Origin: Bacteroidales bacterium
GTDB lineage: Bacteria > Bacteroidota > Bacteroidia > Bacteroidales > UBA7960
Reading direction: 5' to 3'
Assembly: GCA_007128045.1 (NCBI GenBank)
Contig: SKYG01000181.1
Span: 1 to 15,761, forward strand
DNA length: 15,761 nt
Shown here: positions 13,301 to 15,761 of the stretch, one piece after another
Numbering within the stretch: the first letter of the stretch is position 1
Layout: each line of letters begins with the position of its first letter
Notes under the pieces: generated by a model
Seen by the model: only the letters and a program-made list of their open reading frames with translations
What the model was told of the DNA's origin: nothing
The model's database searches: none
Made by a program: the position numbers and the translations under genes

Positions 13301-15761
13301 CAGTGATGACACATTCTTTGACAACCCCCGAACCATAGACCGCTGTCCAGGTAACCACTGTTTCTCCTACCGGGAAGACCACTCCGGAGAGTGAGAATGG
13401 GTTATATGGTACAAAATCGTGGGTAAGGCTTACAAGGTCACAAGGATTGTACGCCATCACATCAAACTCGTCGCCCTGAACTGCATAGCCACAGAGCCCA
13501 GGTGTGTTCGAACGTACATGCAATGATTGATCCGGACACGCAATACCCGGCTCCTCGTCACTCTTTATGGTAACAGACTGGAAGCAGAAAACACTGTTGC
13601 CTGAAGCATCTGTTATACGCCATTCTATTTCACTAATACCATATTCAAATACAAATGGTTGCTTGTTATCAAACCATCTGGTGACTCTGTTATCAGGAAG
13701 ATGTACACGGTAACTAATCTTCAGGTTAAAGAAATGGGTACAATTGTCCCACACATCATAATGGGTAATTTCCGGAGAAAGGGTGTATTCACAACTGCCC
13801 TTTTCAAGTACTTTCACAATGGCTGGCGGGCACTTTGTGCAGTTCAGTGCAGGTGGTGTGTTGTCCTTCACTGTGACATAGAACGAGCAACTTGAGGTCT
13901 TCTCCCCGGAGGAATCAGTAATAGTATATGTGATGCGACTTTGTCCCAGCTGAAACACATAACCGCTCACATCATTCAAACCATTAGATACCGTACCATT
14001 TGGGTTGTCTACCTGCCATGATATGGTATAGTCACAATGGGCTATTGCGAGCATCGGGCTAAGGCTTCCGGGTGTTGACTCCCATGAACAGGAACCAGGA
14101 GGTGAATAAACCTGTAAGCTGCCAGGAGGACAAATCAATATCGGATCAAGTGTTTCAACAACCTGAATGGTAAAGTTGCATGTAGCGGTATTTCCGGCAA
14201 GGTCAGTTGCGGTGTATTCAATATGATATACGCCGGCTGCCAGGTCTGAGCCCATATAGGGTCCGCCAGGCGAAGTTTCCTCAACGCTTACCACATGACA
14301 ATTGTCTATGGCCACCGGAATGCTCCAAATGACCTGACGCTCGCATTGACCAGCAAACAAATAAACCGTAAACGCCTGACCTGACGGACAATTTACAAAC
14401 TCAGGAGCTTCTGTGTCACGTACAGTAACACTTATGCTGCAACTCGATGTGTTTCCTGAAGCATCAACTGCCGTCCATGTAATGGTGGTAGTACCAACAG
14501 GCAACGTAGCCCCCTCAAGGCTGTTGGGATTACCCCATGCATGAAAGTCATGGGTGAGGCTCACCAGGTAACAGTTATCCGTAGCTACTGCATCCAGACT
14601 TGTATCCGGTACAATATAGCCACACTCCCCTGTGGTGTTCTCAAAGACAAAAGGACCATCCTCAGGACAATAAACAACAGGTGGCTCATCCTCTGTGATG
14701 CGAACCTGTTGCAAACAGATCGATTGGTTGCCATGGGAGTCCCTGACAATCCACTCTACCTGGCTGACACCTGTCATAAACTCAAATGCCTGCCCGTTAT
14801 CATACATGCCACTCAAGCTGTTATCCGGACCGTATACCCGGTAAGAAATATCCAAATCTTCAAACGATGTGCAGTTGTCAAAAACGTTATCCTCTGTGAG
14901 GGTTATAGAGACCGTAGCAATACATAAGCCATCATCGGTACTTAACACAATCTCATCCGGACAGACAAGTGTTGGCGGCTGTTTGTCTACTACCGTAACA
15001 GTAAAACTGCACTCCCAGCTCTGACCACTTGCAATTTCAGTTATCGTATAAGCTACCGTGCTAATGCCCAGATCGAAAGTGTAACCACTTACGTCATCCA
15101 TCCCACCAACATCACTACCATCAGGATTGATCACCACCCAGCTGAGCTCATAATCACAGTTGGCGATTGCCAACAGCGGGCTAAGGCTGTTTTGCGGGGA
15201 AGTCCAGCTGCACGCATCATTATCTGTGAGGCTGACTATCATATTACCCGGACAAACGACTGCCGGTTCTTCTGTATCTGTTACCTCTATATAAAATGTA
15301 CAGGAGGATGTGTTGGAACTACCATCGGTGGCCGTATATACAATAGTATAAATGCCGACCTGAAGCTCGCTGCCATGGTATGGCCCGCCAGGAGATGTTT
15401 CCGTTACCATTACTGTACCGCAGTTGTCAGTAGCCATGGGTATGCTCCAAATGGCCTGAGTCTGACAGTCCCCAGAGAACAAGGCAATGGTAAAGGTCTG
15501 CCCCGAAGGACAGTTAACAAACACAGGTGGCTCGGTATCTTCAACCACGATGGTGATGGTGCAGCTGGATATATTACCCGATGCATCTGTTGCAGTCCAT
15601 ATTACCTCAGTAGTGCCAACAGGGAATGTCGCTCCAGACAATGTATATGGATTGTAGGGTGCATAATTGTGCATGAGGATCAGATCTCCGCAGTTGTCAT
15701 AAGCTACGGCGTCAAACTCATCACCATCGGCAATATAACCGCAAACCCCTGTGGTGTTCTC
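10311..15761 (-). CDS. Giant HYR/SprB-repeat adhesin-like T9SS type B cargo (5' end outside window)
   Basis: The frame is open to the window edge, giving 1816 residues without a true start. The Met at 15674 is internal, since conserved HYR sequence (ENTTGVCGYIADGDEF) continues before it. From the N-terminal side there are twelve HYR domains (the first cut), arranged as three four-domain cassettes (window 12453-15761). Ig/PKD-like domains with NAGLDAVIC, NAGADAHIC and DAGSDQILY follow (11673-12452), then a DUF11 domain (11304-11666), three SprB repeats (10605-11288) and a gliding-motility-associated type B C-terminal domain (10314-10601). Cys are frequent, with CP.. and DNC motifs per HYR unit. 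No enzyme domain is seen. It should cross the outer membrane by the T9SS and be displayed or released at the surface, probably for adhesion, matrix binding or gliding. The PorP/SprF partner gene follows directly. The ligand is unknown. Confidence 0.92.
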   Translation of the reverse strand, partial: ENTTGVCGYIADGDEFDAVAYDNCGDLILMHNYAPYNPYTLSGATFPVGTTEVIWTATDASGNISSCTITIVVEDTEPPVFVNCPSGQTFTIALFSGDCQTQAIWSIPMATDNCGTVMVTETSPGGPYHGSELQVGIYTIVYTATDGSSNTSSCTFYIEVTDTEEPAVVCPGNMIVSLTDNDACSWTSPQNSLSPLLAIANCDYELSWVVINPDGSDVGGMDDVSGYTFDLGISTVAYTITEIASGQSWECSFTVTVVDKQPPTLVCPDEIVLSTDDGLCIATVSITLTEDNVFDNCTSFEDLDISYRVYGPDNSLSGMYDNGQAFEFMTGVSQVEWIVRDSHGNQSICLQQVRITEDEPPVVYCPEDGPFVFENTTGECGYIVPDTSLDAVATDNCYLVSLTHDFHAWGNPNSLEGATLPVGTTTITWTAVDASGNTSSCSISVTVRDTEAPEFVNCPSGQAFTVYLFAGQCERQVIWSIPVAIDNCHVVSVEETSPGGPYMGSDLAAGVYHIEYTATDLAGNTATCNFTIQVVETLDPILICPPGSLQVYSPPGSCSWESTPGSLSPMLAIAHCDYTISWQVDNPNGTVSNGLNDVSGYVFQLGQSRITYTITDSSGEKTSSCSFYVTVKDNTPPALNCTKCPPAIVKVLEKGSCEYTLSPEITHYDVWDNCTHFFNLKISYRVHLPDNRVTRWFDNKQPFVFEYGISEIEWRITDASGNSVFCFQSVTIKSDEEPGIACPDQSLHVRSNTPGLCGYAVQGDEFDVMAYNPCDLVSLTHDFVPYNPFSLSGVVFPVGETVVTWTAVYGSGVVKECVITVVVEDNEPPVFVNCPEGERFTVSLFPGDCTTSAIWSIPVAIDNCGAPSVTQVSGPAHGEIITVGIYTITYLAVDAAGNEATCSFMLEVVDTQGPMIVCPGNDLVVETDPGVCSWTSPPNSISPLLVNSNCPADVTYMISGATVSSGVNDASGVVFNLGVSEVTYTISEPVSGQSWTCSFRVVVVDKQAPVITQCPPAIVTNADPGYCSALIALTAPVINDNCTGDKDLVVTYVVLAPGNNVYGPFTLNDADFRFEVGTSRVIWKVTDQSGNIAECEQLVIVDPIIPVVNAGLDAVICRGDSYELSAQASDYSSLQWTTNGTGTFLPDASALNAIYVPGIGDAALGRIKLTLTAFGFGTCPDNSDDIILTIEPLAMANAGADAHICENTDFHASGSATNFSSLYWTHDGQGQLLAANTLNPIYTPHADDIIRGQVILTLTVVSSGPCPDAVDHMIIYISEQPVADAGSDQILYGETTTVLNANDPGQGSGSWSLITGPNVPSFVDVTDPNTQVTSLTEGTYVLQWTVENSPCQRAIDQVQVVVKPSPALSFSKKVVSDETHTRPGNRIVYNLNVLNTGGPTLNQVRLTDTLDVNVSFVSASHNGVYDSQSGIVLWELSSIAPGELVIVELVVEVNQDTPHQVYITNTAQAVSDQTDPVDSEPVKVVVIRPLEAEITEVVHVDCFGSNTGKALVAVEYGLLPYQITWYTQPVQTGHVAYNLASGTYVVHIVDALKDTIELSVEINQPVAPLDVISNPTHILCYGDASGAITLDVFDGTPPYTYKWNTGETTKDLDNLPSGRYNVLVKDANGCEYHLQQGITQPDRIYISEIVIGDVLCKEDSTGYINFIVSGGVAPYEYIWSNGRTTRTLSNIPGGDYKVTIVDANSCSKEFEFTVPYQWEDCEIRVPEGISMDGDGINDIWIINGLQRYPNNRVQVFNRWGTLVYESSPYQNDWGGTPNRGRVLTESDGMLPTGTYYWILYLGSSLPTHSGYMYLIR
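10314..10601 (-). other. Type B T9SS C-terminal sorting domain (gliding motility-associated CTD)
   Basis: The last 96 residues match the type B domain: VPEGISMDGDGINDIWIING, RYPNNRVQVFNRWGTLVYES, NDWGG, LPTGTYYWIL and a final GYMYLIR. This domain directs export through the T9SS together with a PorP/SprF partner. The opening is unusual: ISMDGDGIND where F(S/T)PNGDGIND is the common form. Confidence 0.92.
10605..11288 (-). repeat. Three SprB repeats of the adhesin
   Basis: Three units of about 75 residues open with DCFGSNTGKALVAV, LCYGDASGAITLDVFDG and LCKEDSTGYINFIVSGG. The second and third continue with PY.Y.W..G..T..L.N.P.G.Y.V.V.DAN.C, the typical SprB-repeat core; the first lacks part of it. 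The family is named after the mobile gliding adhesin SprB of Flavobacterium johnsoniae. Confidence 0.88.
11304..11666 (-). other. DUF11 domain of the adhesin
   Basis: Residues KKVVSDETHTRPGNRIVYNL, then NTGGPTLNQVRLTDTL and SIAPGELVIVELVVEVN, followed by NTAQAVSDQTDPVDS, match the DUF11 (conserved repeat) pattern of bacterial surface proteins. It is a single copy between the Ig/PKD-like block and the SprB repeats. Confidence 0.8.
11673..12452 (-). other. Ig/PKD-like domain block of the adhesin
   Basis: Three consecutive units of about 80-85 residues begin with the NAG.D..IC-type motif (NAGLDAVIC, NAGADAHIC, DAGSDQILYG). The first two share LQWTTNGTGTF/LYWTHDGQGQL and N.IY.P followed by I.LTLT and GPCPD. 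They are typical of secreted Bacteroidota surface proteins. The third is shorter and lacks the first Cys. Confidence 0.75.
12453..13550 (-). repeat. HYR four-domain cassette, copy 3 (most diverged)
   Basis: It has the same a-b-c-d order, offset by about 377 residues from copy 2: NTPGLCGY, FVNCPEGERFTVSLFPGDC, SISPLLVNSNC, then NDNCTGDKDLVVTYVV. In its type a domain the conserved DNC reads NPC and the DASGN turn reads YGSGV, so this domain has lost two of the family's most typical sites. Confidence 0.85.
13551..14681 (-). repeat. HYR four-domain cassette, copy 2 (complete)
   Basis: It has the same a-b-c-d order as copy 1, offset by 373 residues: NTTGECGY, FVNCPSGQAFTVYLFAGQC, LSPMLAIAHCDYTISW, then VWDNCTHFFNLKISYRV. 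Type d carries an extra Cys pair (LNCTKCPPAIV). Nucleotide similarity to copy 1 is clear but far from identity, so the duplication is old. Confidence 0.85.
14682..15761 (-). repeat. HYR four-domain cassette, copy 1 (partial)
   Basis: The cassette encodes HYR types a-b-c-d in order. Type a carries NTTGVCGY, DNC and FPVGTTEVIWTATDASGN. Type b has FVNCPSGQTFTIALFSGDC and AIWSIPMATDNC. Type c has CSWTSPQNSLSPLLAIANCDY and DVSGYTFDLG. Type d has DNVFDNCTSFEDLDISYRV and ends in a DEPP linker. The start of type a lies at the window edge. Confidence 0.85.

Noticed and set aside
10842..14927. Plus-strand open frames opposite the adhesin
   Set aside because: They are antisense to a gene with clear domain structure and have no recognisable domains. 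The repeat-rich composition of the adhesin explains them.
15672..15674. ATG at 15674 as the start of the adhesin
   Set aside because: The frame stays open to the window edge and the upstream 29 residues match the conserved beginning of the type a HYR domain, so the Met is internal.

Overview
The window reads as a chromosomal segment of a Bacteroidota (Bacteroidetes) bacterium, most plausibly Bacteroidales/Marinilabiliales-like and capable of making acetate by fermentation. The evidence is the gene order DUF4271 - hemD - rnpA - yidD - S41 protease, a near-perfect Bacteroidetes-type promoter (TTTG, 19 nt, TAATTTTG) before pta, the near absence of Shine-Dalgarno sites, and a type IX secretion (T9SS) cargo ending in a gliding-motility-associated type B C-terminal domain beside PorP/SprF-like and OmpA-like proteins. 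No phage, IS, CRISPR, tRNA or rRNA was seen.

Region 1 (1-4039, minus strand). In transcription order it holds a DUF4271 membrane protein, hemD (uroporphyrinogen-III synthase, TTG start with a strong SD), rnpA, yidD, and the N-terminal 321 residues of a C-terminal-processing (S41) protease cut by the window edge just after its catalytic Lys. The spacers around yidD hold repeats: a 7-bp tandem array between rnpA and yidD, then a repeat-rich 465-bp gap before the protease gene, with an 8-bp tandem array directly upstream of the protease start.

Region 2 (4040-4498) is a divergent intergenic region with a palindromic repeat element and the pta promoter. Region 3 (4499-6840, plus strand) is pta-ackA, the acetyl-CoA to acetyl-phosphate to acetate pathway that yields ATP. 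It is separated from the converging genes on its right by a compound hairpin (6868-6912) that probably terminates transcription from both sides.

Region 4 (6918-15761, minus strand) is a three-gene cell-surface locus. First in transcription order is a giant adhesin-like protein of at least 1816 residues, 5' end outside the window. It is built from three copies of a cassette of four HYR domains, then Ig/PKD-like domains, a DUF11 domain, three SprB repeats and a type B T9SS sorting domain. It is followed after 46 nt by a PorP/SprF-family outer-membrane protein and after 32 nt by a PorE-like periplasmic protein (TPR, PD40 propeller, regulatory-like domain, divergent OmpA-like domain, plus a C-terminal SPOR domain). 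This is the SprB/SprF/OmpA arrangement of T9SS type B cargo with its dedicated partner. The most unusual point is the last protein: its OmpA-like domain has lost the usual peptidoglycan-binding Asp, while a second kind of peptidoglycan-binding domain (SPOR) has been added. I saw no wholly undescribed system; the novelty lies in domain architecture and in the intergenic repeats.
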